From the NCBI RefSeq assembly GCF_002953255.1, contig NZ_CP026498.1:4641144-4701068 (forward strand): DNA of 59,925 nucleotides, given 5' to 3'. The stretch comes from Streptomyces sp. CB01881. GTDB lineage: Bacteria > Actinomycetota > Actinomycetes > Streptomycetales > Streptomycetaceae. Position 1 is the stretch's first letter; each line of letters begins with the position of its first letter. Of this stretch, positions 1-7,720 are shown piece by piece. The notes beneath the pieces were generated by a model, which had not been told where the DNA came from, searched no databases, and was given only the letters and a program-made list of their open reading frames with translations. A program made the position numbers and the translations under genes.

Positions 1-1
1 G

Positions 2-766
2 CGGCCGCTGCTGCCGGTGCCGGCCTGGCTGCGCGGGCGGGGCGGTCAGCCGGAGGCCTACTGCCACCGCATGATGTTGGACGCGATCCGCTACCTCGCC
101 GACAACGGAACGAAGTGGCGGGCGATGCCGGCCGACTTCCCGCCATGGGACCGGGTCTACGCGTTCTTCCGCCGCTGGCGCGACCTCGGTCTGGTGCAGG
201 AGTTCCACGACCGGTTGCGTGGAAGGGTCCGGGAGAGGGCGGGGCGGGACCCGGAGCCGAGCGCGGGCGTGATCGACTCCCAGTCCGTCAAGGCGGACGC
301 CGTCGTCGGCGCCGACAGCCGCGGCTTCGACGGCGGCAAGCTGATCAACGGCCGCAAGCGCCACGTGGTGGTCGACACCCTCGGCCTGCTGCTGGGGGTG
401 ATGGTCACCGCGGCGGACATCGGCGACCGCGCCGCCGCCCATGTCCTGCTCGCCCGGGTCGCCGCCGCACACCACCGGCTGGCCCTGGTCTGGGCCGACG
501 GCGGCTACACCGGCCCCCTCGTCGAGCACTGCCTGGCCGCCCTCGCCCTGGTCCTCGCCATCGTCAAACGCAGTGACGACATGCGCGGCTTCGTCGTGCT
601 GCCCAAGCGGTGGATCGTGGAGCGGTTCTTCGCCCACCTGATGCGAAGCCGCCGCCTCGTGCGGGACTTCGAACGCTCCACCACCAGCGCGGAGGCGATG
701 GTCTACTGGTCGGCGACGATGCTCATGACCCGCCGCCTGGCCCGGCCACGGCCTTCGCCAGCGTGA
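2..766 (+). CDS. IS5-family transposase, 5' end outside the window
   Basis: DDE transposase that would cut and move an IS5-type insertion sequence. The reading frame is open to the left edge, so the start is missing; the first in-window GTG (17) lies inside the usual N-terminal region. Visible family features are the WRAMPADFPPW segment, the first catalytic Asp in VIDSQS, the second in VWADGGYTG, and a C-terminal VERFF segment carrying the catalytic Glu, followed by the usual SRRLVRDFE stretch. No internal stop is seen, so the catalytic core looks intact. The 3' end overlaps a convergent gene by 44 bp. I could not locate the terminal inverted repeats because the left end is absent. Confidence 0.9.
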   Translation, partial: RPLLPVPAWLRGRGGQPEAYCHRMMLDAIRYLADNGTKWRAMPADFPPWDRVYAFFRRWRDLGLVQEFHDRLRGRVRERAGRDPEPSAGVIDSQSVKADAVVGADSRGFDGGKLINGRKRHVVVDTLGLLLGVMVTAADIGDRAAAHVLLARVAAAHHRLALVWADGGYTGPLVEHCLAALALVLAIVKRSDDMRGFVVLPKRWIVERFFAHLMRSRRLVRDFERSTTSAEAMVYWSATMLMTRRLARPRPSPA

Positions 767-1265
767 ACCGGCCCGGTGCCGGCTCGGCCAGCCACCCCCG
801 CGCTGTCAGCCGCTTCGCTTTCGACCGCAGGGCCTCCACCTTCGCGGGCACCGGGTCCAGGCCGAAGCTGCCGGCCATCTCCTGGCACGTCAGTGACCCC
901 TGGCCGAGACGATTCCGGTCCGCGAGCACCTGCAGGATGCGCTGGTAGTCCACCGACAGTGCCGACCAGGCCAGCCCCGCACGCCACATCGGCACCACCG
1001 ATTTGGGCTTCGCCGCCTCCGAAGATGCCGGCAGCGCGCACGGTTCACCGCGATCCGACGGCTCCTCGGCGGCACCCGGGCCGGCGACGTCGCCCCCTGA
1101 GGACAGCACCTCGTCGACACGCGAACGGGCGATGACCCACTCGTTCCACTCCCGCTCGGCCACGACCAGCTCGGCCTGGATACGGTCGGCCTCCTCCCGA
1201 AGGTTGTCCAGACGACGGCGAGCGGTGAGCTCACGCTGTTCCAGCAGTCCCACGACCGACGGCAT
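723..1265 (-). CDS. Conserved hypothetical protein, possible IS passenger
   Basis: About 180 residues. The N-terminal 50 residues are a charged probable coiled coil (LEQRELTARRR onward), followed by a Gly/Ala/Pro linker. A compact C-terminal half holds DYQRILQVLADR and PAKVEALRSKAKRL, which resembles a small winged-helix or HTH fold. The start is the ATG at 1265 because GGAGG sits 5 nt upstream; a GTG at 1277 lies before that Shine-Dalgarno sequence and is unlikely. The last 44 bp overlap the transposase stop on the other strand. From memory, similar proteins are common next to streptomycete transposases, which suggests a passenger gene, but this is inference. The function is unknown. Confidence 0.7.
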   Translation of the reverse strand: MPSVVGLLEQRELTARRRLDNLREEADRIQAELVVAEREWNEWVIARSRVDEVLSSGGDVAGPGAAEEPSDRGEPCALPASSEAAKPKSVVPMWRAGLAWSALSVDYQRILQVLADRNRLGQGSLTCQEMAGSFGLDPVPAKVEALRSKAKRLTARGWLAEPAPGRFTLAKAVAGPGGGS

Positions 1266-1324
1266 CCCGACCTCCACACGAGCGGCGACTCAACACGCCA
1301 CCACTCCCCGAGACCGCCGACCTC

Positions 1325-1558
1325 ATGCCTGAACAGCGGAAACGCAGCTCTCACGCCCGGAAAGACAACAGCGACTCACCCACCGCGGGCCAGCAGGCGC
1401 TGGCGGCGTTGGAGCTGGTGCTCTCCTTCGACGCGATCAGCAGCGTCCTCGCAACGACCGACGCGGACGGACACGAGACGATGCTGCACCTCGCGCCGCC
1501 GTTCCTGCTCAAGCTGGCTGCCATCGAGGTAGCGACAGACCAACCGAGCACGGCGTGA
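1325..1558 (+). CDS. Small hypothetical protein
   Basis: A 77-residue reading frame with a charged N-terminus and a hydrophobic helical middle (LAALELVLSF). I recognise no family. There is no clear Shine-Dalgarno sequence before the ATG. Its last 50 bp overlap the 3' end of the convergent GIY-YIG-like gene. It may be real because codon use looks normal for the window, but a spurious frame cannot be excluded. Confidence 0.3.
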   Translation: MPEQRKRSSHARKDNSDSPTAGQQALAALELVLSFDAISSVLATTDADGHETMLHLAPPFLLKLAAIEVATDQPSTA

Positions 1559-2087
1559 TCCTGATCCGCTGCTGGTGGACGACCTCGATGGCTTCCTCGT
1601 AGTCGAGAGCGTAGAAGGACTCTCCCCTGCTCACGCCCGGGTGCCGGCGGCGCAGCTCTCTGAGCACCCCCTGCTCCCAGGGGTGCGCATCGGCGACCAG
1701 CTCAGATGTCCAGGCGTCGAACAGCACGTTCCCGTCGCGCTCCGCCCTCGTGCGGTGCGTGCGGAGGCGGATTGCGAAGTCGCCCGTGCGACCGACCTTC
1801 ACGAACGGGCGCGCCCCGGCGAACGACAGCACGTAGAGCCGCTTCCAGCCCTGAATCCTGGGCGCTTCAGCGGCTGAGCCCAACCTGTGCAAGGCCAACC
1901 ACTCCACCAGGGCGACGAGCGTGTCCATCTCGTCGGTCTCCCAGTCCTCCCCGTCGGAGGCGAACCTGCGCTGCAACTCCGCGCGGAGCCGGCGCTCTTC
2001 AGGGCTGCCCGACAACTCCTCGGGCTTGAGCTCGACTCCGCCCGCCGCAAACCGGGCTGCGTACTGCGACTCAGACCAAGGCGTCAT
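1509..2087 (-). CDS. GIY-YIG-like (T5orf172-type) nuclease domain protein
   Basis: About 192 residues. The second half contains LYVLSFAGARPFVKVGRTGD, a pattern typical of the GIY-YIG-related T5orf172/MUG113 group: a short beta strand, then a VGRT motif, followed by an arginine-rich helix (RLRTHRTRAERDG) and a downstream conserved Glu in WEQGVLREL. In this superfamily these residues form a single-domain endonuclease. The N-terminal 80 residues are acidic and helical with no domain I recognise. The start could be ATG 2087 or GTG 2105; neither has a strong Shine-Dalgarno sequence. It sits in an accessory cluster with two other nuclease genes, so a phage- or element-related role is plausible. Exact substrate unknown. 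Confidence 0.7.
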   Translation of the reverse strand: MTPWSESQYAARFAAGGVELKPEELSGSPEERRLRAELQRRFASDGEDWETDEMDTLVALVEWLALHRLGSAAEAPRIQGWKRLYVLSFAGARPFVKVGRTGDFAIRLRTHRTRAERDGNVLFDAWTSELVADAHPWEQGVLRELRRRHPGVSRGESFYALDYEEAIEVVHQQRIRITPCSVGLSLPRWQPA

Positions 2088-2237
2088 CCCCGAAGCGTTC
2101 CACAACTATCCACACTGAGAACAGCGTTCACGACTACCCGTTCGGGCCGGTCGCCAATGGCGAGCGGCCCGAACGGCTTTCACACGGACCAGATCGCTGG
2201 CCCAAGCCGACCGCCGACACCAATCCGGAAGGACACC

Positions 2238-2837
2238 ATGATCAGCGACACCACCATCCGCCGCCTCGCGCTCCTCGGAACGCTCCTGGCCGTCTACGGC
2301 GAGCTTCATCCGTTCGCAGACCAGTGGGCGCAGGCCGGCCGAGATGCCTACGGAAAGCGCCTCCACGGCAGCCACCCCGTCCACCGGGACGGCGCCCCGG
2401 TCACGCCCGAGAATCCGGCCCTTCCTGGAGAATGCACGCTGAGCGCTTCCGCCCATGGGCGGCGCTGCGCTACCCGGCACGTTCTGGCCTACAGTGCCGT
2501 GCAAACGGCCGGGGCGATCGCCGTCACCCGGGCTTGCGGCTACCGGCTGACGGCCGGCCCCCTCTTGGTCGGGACCGCGATCAACGGCCTCACCCACGCC
2601 TTGATCGACCGCGGGCCGGTCCTCGCCGCTCTCGCCCGCCGTATCGGCAAGAGCGGCTACATCGAGGCCTGCGCCGCCGTAAAGCTGGACGAGGACGGCA
2701 AGATCACGACCGCCTTGTACGGGCCCGGGACGGCCTGGCACGAACTCGACCAGGAGCTCCACCGAGCGATCTCCGTAGCAGCAGCGGCCACCACTACCTG
2801 GCTGGCGGTCTGCCCCCGGAGCCACCGGGAAGGATGA
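2238..2837 (+). CDS. DUF3307-like integral membrane protein
   Basis: A 199-residue protein with several hydrophobic segments: residues about 7-22, a pair around 85-120, and a C-terminal one near 175-190. The pattern HPFADQW near the start and LTHALIDR in the middle recalls small membrane proteins of the DUF3307 type often carried on streptomycete integrative elements. The ATG is preceded by GGAAGGA at good spacing, which fixes the start. It is convergent with the small membrane-protein gene to its right. The function is unknown; it is placed in the cell membrane by composition only. Confidence 0.6.
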   Translation: MISDTTIRRLALLGTLLAVYGELHPFADQWAQAGRDAYGKRLHGSHPVHRDGAPVTPENPALPGECTLSASAHGRRCATRHVLAYSAVQTAGAIAVTRACGYRLTAGPLLVGTAINGLTHALIDRGPVLAALARRIGKSGYIEACAAVKLDEDGKITTALYGPGTAWHELDQELHRAISVAAAATTTWLAVCPRSHREG

Positions 2838-2879
2838 TCGTGGGGCCGAGGCGCCCTGCTGGACGCCCCGGCCGTCGGT

Positions 2880-3080
2880 TCACATACGCCGGCGTTCGAA
2901 GAAGACGAGGAACGGGGTGACGAACCCGCTCGCCTCGACCGGTGTGGTGTGGCCGACGATCACCAGAAGTACGCCAGCCGCCAGCGCGACGCCGTACACG
3001 CCAGCGCGCACCGGGCTGTCGCCCTGTCCGGCCGCAGCGGCGGGAACGGCAGTGTCCCGCTGGTCCGGGGGTTCAGACAT
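2880..3080 (-). CDS. Small single-pass membrane protein
   Basis: A 66-residue protein: a Pro/Ala/Asp-rich N-terminal tail, one hydrophobic segment (GVYGVALAAGVLLVIVG), a second weaker one, and a basic C-terminus. The ATG at 3080 is chosen because AGGAG lies 10 nt upstream; a GTG at 3101 has none. No family recognised. It is transcribed in the same direction as the restriction-like gene to its right, 123 bp downstream of it. Confidence 0.45.
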   Translation of the reverse strand: MSEPPDQRDTAVPAAAAGQGDSPVRAGVYGVALAAGVLLVIVGHTTPVEASGFVTPFLVFFERRRM

Positions 3081-3202
3081 ACTGGAAGGGCTCCTGTTCA
3101 CGAGAGGGCAGGACAGTCATCGCCCGCAGCGCCTGAAGAACTCTGCGGGCGACGCTCTGCGACGGGGTCGGGGCTCGGCCAGGCACGGCCAGCGCCCCGA
3201 CC

Positions 3203-4096
3203 TCAGTCGAAGCTTGAAGTGAAGGTTCCGTCTTCCTCCAACCAGATGACCTCGATCGTCATCGAGCTGCAGAGGTCGATGAGGTCTTGGCGGGGCTTTG
3301 ATCCTGTGAGAACAGCAAGCCGCGGCGTGGGCGAGAAGAACCGGCGGTAGTCGATCAGCTGCCCGATCGCCAGACGCAGCGCCTGCCGCGTGGGGCTGGC
3401 CTTGCACTCGATAAGTACGTTGTCGGTTCGGTCATGAAGGTCGGCGCAGAACGGCCGAACCTCGCCCGGCGGCAGGATTTGCACCCGCCTGATCTCGTGA
3501 CCAAGGCGCTCAAGGTGAGCCCGGTACCGGATCGCGAGGTCCATCTCGGAGTCCCGGCTGGATCGACGTTGTAGTCGTTCGATGCGAACGCGGCCCCCGA
3601 TCGCGGCCTTCTCCTCGTAGCCCCGGTAGGCCAGGGCCTCGGTCGTGGTCACGACCGGTGCGTCGGCGGCCAGCTCCCCTACGGGGCGCAGCCGGAAAAC
3701 GATTACGGTGCGGAGCTCACCATCGGCGTCGAATGCGTCCGTGGAAATGAAGGGCTGCTCCTGATCGACCTCGAACTGGCCGACGCAGCGATAGTCCCCC
3801 TGCCTCTCCCGGCGCCAGATGTAGACGTCGCGGTTGGCGTCTTTATGCGTGAGGAGGGCTCGGTTGCCTTGGGTCAGCGTCTGGTCGCCCTTCTGGCCAG
3901 CACCGGTATAGAGATAGATGCCCTCCTCGTCGAGGCCGTCCGGCATGCCGTAGCTCTCGACGTGTATCGGGTCGGAGAAGAGGTGGATCATGCCCGCCTG
4001 CGCGGAGATCGAGATCCCGCTCTGGCGGTTACCCCCGTACATCGCGTGGAGCTCAGACCGAGGCATCGCTTCACCAGGATCGGGCCGCTTGTCCAT
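3203..4096 (-). CDS. Probable modification-dependent restriction endonuclease (SRA-like reader + PD-(D/E)XK)
   Basis: A 297-residue two-part protein. Residues about 10-150 (YGGNRQSGISIS, then LYTGAGQKGDQ, LTQGNRALL and a FRLRPVG end) resemble the SRA/YDG-type base-reading domain found in ScoMcrA-like type IV enzymes, where the protein senses modified DNA. Residues about 190-290 contain D..VLIECKAS and the following QLIDYRRF helix, the E-x-K core and alpha helix typical of PD-(D/E)XK nucleases. The predicted role is cutting methylated or otherwise modified foreign DNA. Unlike ScoMcrA, I see no HNH motif. The gene stands alone with no cognate methyltransferase, as expected for type IV. Domain assignment is by eye. 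Confidence 0.7.
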   Translation of the reverse strand: MDKRPDPGEAMPRSELHAMYGGNRQSGISISAQAGMIHLFSDPIHVESYGMPDGLDEEGIYLYTGAGQKGDQTLTQGNRALLTHKDANRDVYIWRRERQGDYRCVGQFEVDQEQPFISTDAFDADGELRTVIVFRLRPVGELAADAPVVTTTEALAYRGYEEKAAIGGRVRIERLQRRSSRDSEMDLAIRYRAHLERLGHEIRRVQILPPGEVRPFCADLHDRTDNVLIECKASPTRQALRLAIGQLIDYRRFFSPTPRLAVLTGSKPRQDLIDLCSSMTIEVIWLEEDGTFTSSFD

Positions 4097-4403
4097 CCGC
4101 TCCTCCTCTCGTCAGCATGACCACCTTGCCACATAAGCGTGACGCTAATCCACCACGCTTTGCCCAACCGCCAGGCCATCCAGTCCTCCCACAAGGCCTT
4201 GACCTGTACATATGCAACTCAAGCACCAACGCAACTCCGACCTTCCCGAGACCATATCGTTATCAAAGTCGACACCTATTGACCTTGGCGGTTGGTCACT
4301 CGAACATGCGCTCGAATAATTGAGCCATGACGCCCACCGACCCCTCGCCCCAGCCGCTACCGCGGCTCAGCAGAGCGATGCCGAGATCGCGCCTAAGGCT
4401 CTG
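4097..4403. other. Intergenic region, relatively AT-rich
   Basis: About 300 bp between the divergent restriction-like gene and the next plus-strand gene. The stretch 4195-4325 is visibly richer in A and T than its surroundings, which fits a divergent promoter region or horizontally acquired DNA. A TTGACC hexamer lies near 4279 but I find no convincing -10 at the right spacing. A short plus-strand frame here (4117-4323) has no coding character. Confidence 0.4.
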
Positions 4404-5243
4404 ATGACCCTGCCGGGGGCCAGCCGCGACCACAGGCAGTTGCGGCTGATCGAGATCCGGCGGCAGGGCCACTGGCAGCCGGCCATGCTGACCGTCTGGC
4501 GGCGACCGCCCGGCAGCCCGCTGTGGGTAGTCCACGTGATGTGGAGCTCCGACCCCGACAACGGGTGGGGGTGGTTCGTGTTCTCGGACGCGGCCATCCG
4601 CCCGATCACGGACCCAGGCGAAGCGGCACCGGCGGGCGCACCACTCTTCGGCCGGTGGCACGATGCCGTAGCCGTGCCGCGCGAACTCGCGCCACCCCCG
4701 GGCACCGACCCGCGCGATCAGGAACGTTGGCAGTTGGCCTGGATCAGAGTCGGCCGCGCATGGCGGTCCGGGCTGGTGACTGCCGTCCGTCGGCCGGCGC
4801 CGACGATGCCGTGGATCGCGTACTGCCGGTGGGGAGAGGACAAGCGGGCCGCCTGGCTGGTGCACGACGGGCAGGCGGTGCCGGCCGGCCACCCCGGAGG
4901 AGCGGGCCGGCTAACGGGTAGCACGGCGAACGGGAGCGCCCGGCAGAACAGTTCCGGGGGGTTGGCTGCCCGACCCCCACGCAGGGTGAATACGTGGGCC
5001 TGGCCGGCGTGGTGTAGATGGTCATGTACGTGGGTGGAATGGGGCTCGGACGGGGCGGCGCAGGGGCGCTATCCCCGCTCAATCCCCGCGCCGCACGACG
5101 AGTCGGGTATTTCCGGCATCTCCCTGCGGTCGGGTTGGCCGGTGCGGCGCGAACGGGTGTGGAAAAGGCCAGGTCAGACGGCGTCTAACCTGGCCTCAGT
5201 TCTGTGGGCCGCCAGGGGCTCAAACCCTGAACCTACGGATTAA
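4404..5243 (+). CDS. Streptomycete hypothetical protein with aberrant C-terminus
   Basis: The first 170 residues after ATG 4404 look genuinely coding. They form two similar halves, each with a WRRPP/VRRPAP turn followed by a W-V-x-W-type strand (PGSPLWVVHVMW; MPWIAYCRW), which suggests an internal duplication of a small beta domain. An in-frame TTG at 4320 would add 28 residues. After about position 4890 composition changes and the frame continues to a stop at 5243 inside a tRNA-like sequence; these last residues do not look like natural protein. A stop in the +1 frame at 4921 suggests that a small indel, or the element junction, removed the original C-terminus. Function unknown. Confidence 0.5.
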   Translation: MTLPGASRDHRQLRLIEIRRQGHWQPAMLTVWRRPPGSPLWVVHVMWSSDPDNGWGWFVFSDAAIRPITDPGEAAPAGAPLFGRWHDAVAVPRELAPPPGTDPRDQERWQLAWIRVGRAWRSGLVTAVRRPAPTMPWIAYCRWGEDKRAAWLVHDGQAVPAGHPGGAGRLTGSTANGSARQNSSGGLAARPPRRVNTWAWPAWCRWSCTWVEWGSDGAAQGRYPRSIPAPHDESGISGISLRSGWPVRRERVWKRPGQTASNLASVLWAARGSNPEPTD

Positions 5244-5246
5244 AAG
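5205..5246 (-). other. 3' half of tRNA-Lys(TTT), probable attachment-site remnant
   Basis: Read on the minus strand, this is an anticodon loop CTTTTAA (anticodon TTT), the 3' anticodon strand, a 5-nt variable loop, a perfect 5-bp T-stem with a TTTGAGC loop, and an acceptor 3' strand GCGGCCC followed by A. Upstream, where the 5' half should be, the D-arm has no proper loop, the anticodon stem has a mismatch and no strand pairs with the acceptor. A sharp change from intact 3' half to non-tRNA sequence is what integration of an element into a tRNA 3' end leaves behind. By orientation the element would lie to the right (the xis/int side). Confidence 0.6.
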
Positions 5247-5692
5247 TGCGCAGCTCTTGAGTTAGCCTCGGCTCGACGTAGGGTGTCAGTAGCCCGAGAC
5301 TCCTTACATTCATCACGGAACGTAGCCGCTACTCTGCGCCTGCCGCCACTTTCGGGCTACTCCGGGCCATTGCCCGACGCCCCGGCCGCGACCCACCAGG
5401 CAAGAACGCCATCTGCGGTGTGCGCTGCGGCCGGCGCCGAGAAGCACCCCCTCAACCTCGGATGACCTGCGCAGACCCCATCAGCGGCGGGTCCTCGTCC
5501 GCGGCCACAGACGTTGGGTCGCATTCCACCCGCCACGCCCGCCGGATCTCGACGCGCTTCGAAGAACGTCACGTGCGTACGGTCTGCCCCGTTCAGCACG
5601 CCAAGCCCTGTTCCGCCCCTCCAGGCGGCCAGGTGACTGTGGGCGTGCCCGGCCGAGCCCAAGCGGCTCCACCACCCTGCCAGAGGGAGACC
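5247..5692. other. Non-coding stretch upstream of the excisionase gene
   Basis: About 450 bp with no convincing gene. It contains a 10-bp inverted repeat (AGTAGCCCGA at 5288-5297 and TCGGGCTACT at 5352-5361). In a recombination module such repeats can be integrase or excisionase arm sites, or the promoter-operator of the xis-int operon. No tRNA or terminator is apparent. Confidence 0.4.
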
Positions 5693-5998
5693 ATGCACGC
5701 CCGACCTCACATTCCCGCCATAAGCCGGTTCTCGGTTCCGACCCCGGCCATCGCCGACCCCTCGCACGAGGCCGATCCGGCAGAGGAGTTCGACCTCCTG
5801 CACAGCGGCTGGTACTCGACCGAGGAACTCGCCGCGCTGCTGAAGGTCGACCCCTCGACCCTGCGTCGCTGGCGCTCCGCCACTCCCCCACAGGGCCCGC
5901 CCTTCGTGCAGATCGCGCCCCGGCTCTACCTCTACAGCATCCCCGACACCCAGGTGTGGCTCGCCCAGAAGCGCACCGACCCATCCGAGGCAGCCTGA
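5693..5998 (+). CDS. xis: Excisionase-like helix-turn-helix protein
   Basis: A 101-residue protein. Residues about 38-95 form a MerR/AlpA-type DNA-binding domain: WYSTEELAALLKVDPSTLRRWR is the helix-turn-helix, then a wing and LYLYSIPDTQVWL. Small proteins of this type directly before a tyrosine integrase act as recombination directionality factors that favour excision of streptomycete integrative elements. The ATG at 5693 has GGGAGA just upstream; the frame extends further left without support. Its TGA is immediately followed by the integrase ATG (TGAATG), so the two are co-transcribed and probably translationally coupled. Confidence 0.8.
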   Translation: MHARPHIPAISRFSVPTPAIADPSHEADPAEEFDLLHSGWYSTEELAALLKVDPSTLRRWRSATPPQGPPFVQIAPRLYLYSIPDTQVWLAQKRTDPSEAA

Positions 5999-7261
5999 AT
6001 GTCCGACCCCACCCAGCTCATCCCCATGGGTGTCAAGCTCACCACCGACATCGAGCACCGCCCCGACCGCCGCCCGGAATTCCGCTACCGCGCCCGGGTC
6101 CGGTGGACGGACCCCAACGGCGGCGGCCGCAAGTCGGCTTCCTCCTCCGTCCCCACGGAGACCGAAGCCGAGGCCTGGATCGCCCGCATGGAACGGGCCG
6201 CATCACGCGGCATCACCCCCAAGACCCTCACCATGACCCTCGCCGAGTACGGCGACGAGAACTGGGACCTGGCGATGCGCGGCCTGGAGACCACCACCCT
6301 CGATCCCTACACCGCCGGCTGGAAGCTGCGCGTCACCCCGGTCCTCGGCCACATACCCGTCACCAGCATCACCAACGGCATCACCGACCGGGCCCTCCAC
6401 TCGTGGATCGCCGACGGACTCAGCATCTCCTCCGTCAAGAACAGCCTCGCCCCGCTCGTACGCATCATGGAGCAAGCCGTCCGCGACGGCCTCATCGACT
6501 TCAACCCCTCGCGCATGAGCGGCTGGCAGCGCCTCTACAAGAGAGCCGAGGACGAACTCGACGACCCCCGCTCCCTCGCCCTCGCCGACTGGGACGCCCT
6601 CAACGAACTCGCCAACGCCCTCGTCGAACGCTCCCACAACCACTACCGCGGCTGGGGCGACATCATCCGCTTCGCCGCCTGCACCGCCGCCCGCATCGGC
6701 GAAGTCTCCGGCGTCCGCGTCAAGGACATCAACCGCTTCGACTGGACCTGGGACCTGTGCCGCCAGACCACCACCGGCCCCGGCGGCCTCATCGACAAAG
6801 GCACCAAAGGCAAGCGACGCCGCACCGTCCCCATCATCGAAGAGATCCGCGACCTCGTGAACTGGCGCATGAACATGGTCGGCAACGACCCCATGGCCCG
6901 CCTCTTCACCGGACCACGCGGCGGACGCATCACCACCGCGATCCTGCGCGACGCCACCCACTGGGACGAAGTCGTCGTCAGCCTCGGCTACGAGTACCTG
7001 CGCCGGCACGACCTGCGGCACACCGGCCTCACCTGGTTCGCCGACGCTGGCGTCCCCATCCACGTCCTTCAGAAAATCGCCGGACACGGTCACATCACCA
7101 CCACCCAGCGTTACCTGCACCCGGACAAGAGTTCCATCGAGAACGCCGGCCGCACCCTCAGCAGGCACTTGTCAGGAGACCGGACCACCCCGCAGACGGC
7201 GGCCTCCGCCCAGGCGGCATCGACAGAGGCGCCAGTTCGTCATCTGCGTCTCGTCCAATAG
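5999..7261 (+). CDS. int: Site-specific tyrosine recombinase (integrase)
   Basis: A 420-residue integrase of the phage/actinomycete integrative-element type. It has an arm-binding N-terminus, a core-binding SAM-like helical domain (about 95-190) and a C-terminal catalytic domain. Catalytic residues are visible: Arg232 in AARIGE, a Lys in the KGTKGKRR strand, His337 and Arg340 in RRHDLRH, His363 in GHGH and the nucleophile Tyr372 in TQRYLHPD. All are present, so the enzyme is probably active. It follows xis with no gap. Candidate target sites in the window are the tRNA-Lys remnant on its left and the intact tRNA-Pro 2.2 kb to its right. No replication or transfer genes are seen, so the element is reduced or only partly in the window. 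Confidence 0.95.
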   Translation: MSDPTQLIPMGVKLTTDIEHRPDRRPEFRYRARVRWTDPNGGGRKSASSSVPTETEAEAWIARMERAASRGITPKTLTMTLAEYGDENWDLAMRGLETTTLDPYTAGWKLRVTPVLGHIPVTSITNGITDRALHSWIADGLSISSVKNSLAPLVRIMEQAVRDGLIDFNPSRMSGWQRLYKRAEDELDDPRSLALADWDALNELANALVERSHNHYRGWGDIIRFAACTAARIGEVSGVRVKDINRFDWTWDLCRQTTTGPGGLIDKGTKGKRRRTVPIIEEIRDLVNWRMNMVGNDPMARLFTGPRGGRITTAILRDATHWDEVVVSLGYEYLRRHDLRHTGLTWFADAGVPIHVLQKIAGHGHITTTQRYLHPDKSSIENAGRTLSRHLSGDRTTPQTAASAQAASTEAPVRHLRLVQ

Positions 7262-7357
7262 ACGGCCGAAACGGGCAGCCTCCGGAAATTCTCCGCTGAT
7301 CAGCTGCCCGAGCAGTGCGCCTGTCCTCGTCAACCACCCTGCTGTAGAAGTGGACTT

Positions 7358-7543
7358 GTGGCAGACGATGAAGAAGGTGCGGAACCCTGGGTCCGGTTGC
7401 TGCGCCGCGAGCAGACGGCACGCAACATCCATGGCAGCCTCCGAGCCGCTGGAATCACCGTGCCGCTGGATGCCGTCCTCGACCTGTGCAACCGCCCGGT
7501 GCGCACGCACGACGGTAACCCTTCTCCGCTCCCGCCCGAATGA
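7358..7543 (+). CDS. Possible small hypothetical protein
   Basis: A 61-residue frame starting at GTG, with an acidic N-terminus (MADDEEGAEPW) and a helical middle (LLRREQTARNI). It is the only frame with normal composition in the 460-bp gap between the integrase and the Mrr-type gene. No convincing Shine-Dalgarno sequence and no family recognised. The rest of the gap, 7544-7720, shows nothing I can identify. Confidence 0.3.
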   Translation: MADDEEGAEPWVRLLRREQTARNIHGSLRAAGITVPLDAVLDLCNRPVRTHDGNPSPLPPE

Positions 7544-7720
7544 GCGCGCCATCTCCTCGGCGGTGCCGGCACGTTGCGCCCCTGCACCGCTTGCTCCGTC
7601 CCCGCTCGGACCGCACGGCGGATTTCCGGCGGCCCCAGCCGGGTAGGGCTGCTGGCATATCGCGCGGGCAGCGCGGGCCCCACACGGGTTCGCGCTGTCA
7701 CGGACCAGGGGGTGGACTGG

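Noticed and set aside
5956..7299. 447-residue Arg/Pro/His-rich frame overlapping the integrase
   Set aside because: Wrong-frame shadow; the integrase frame holds all catalytic residues.
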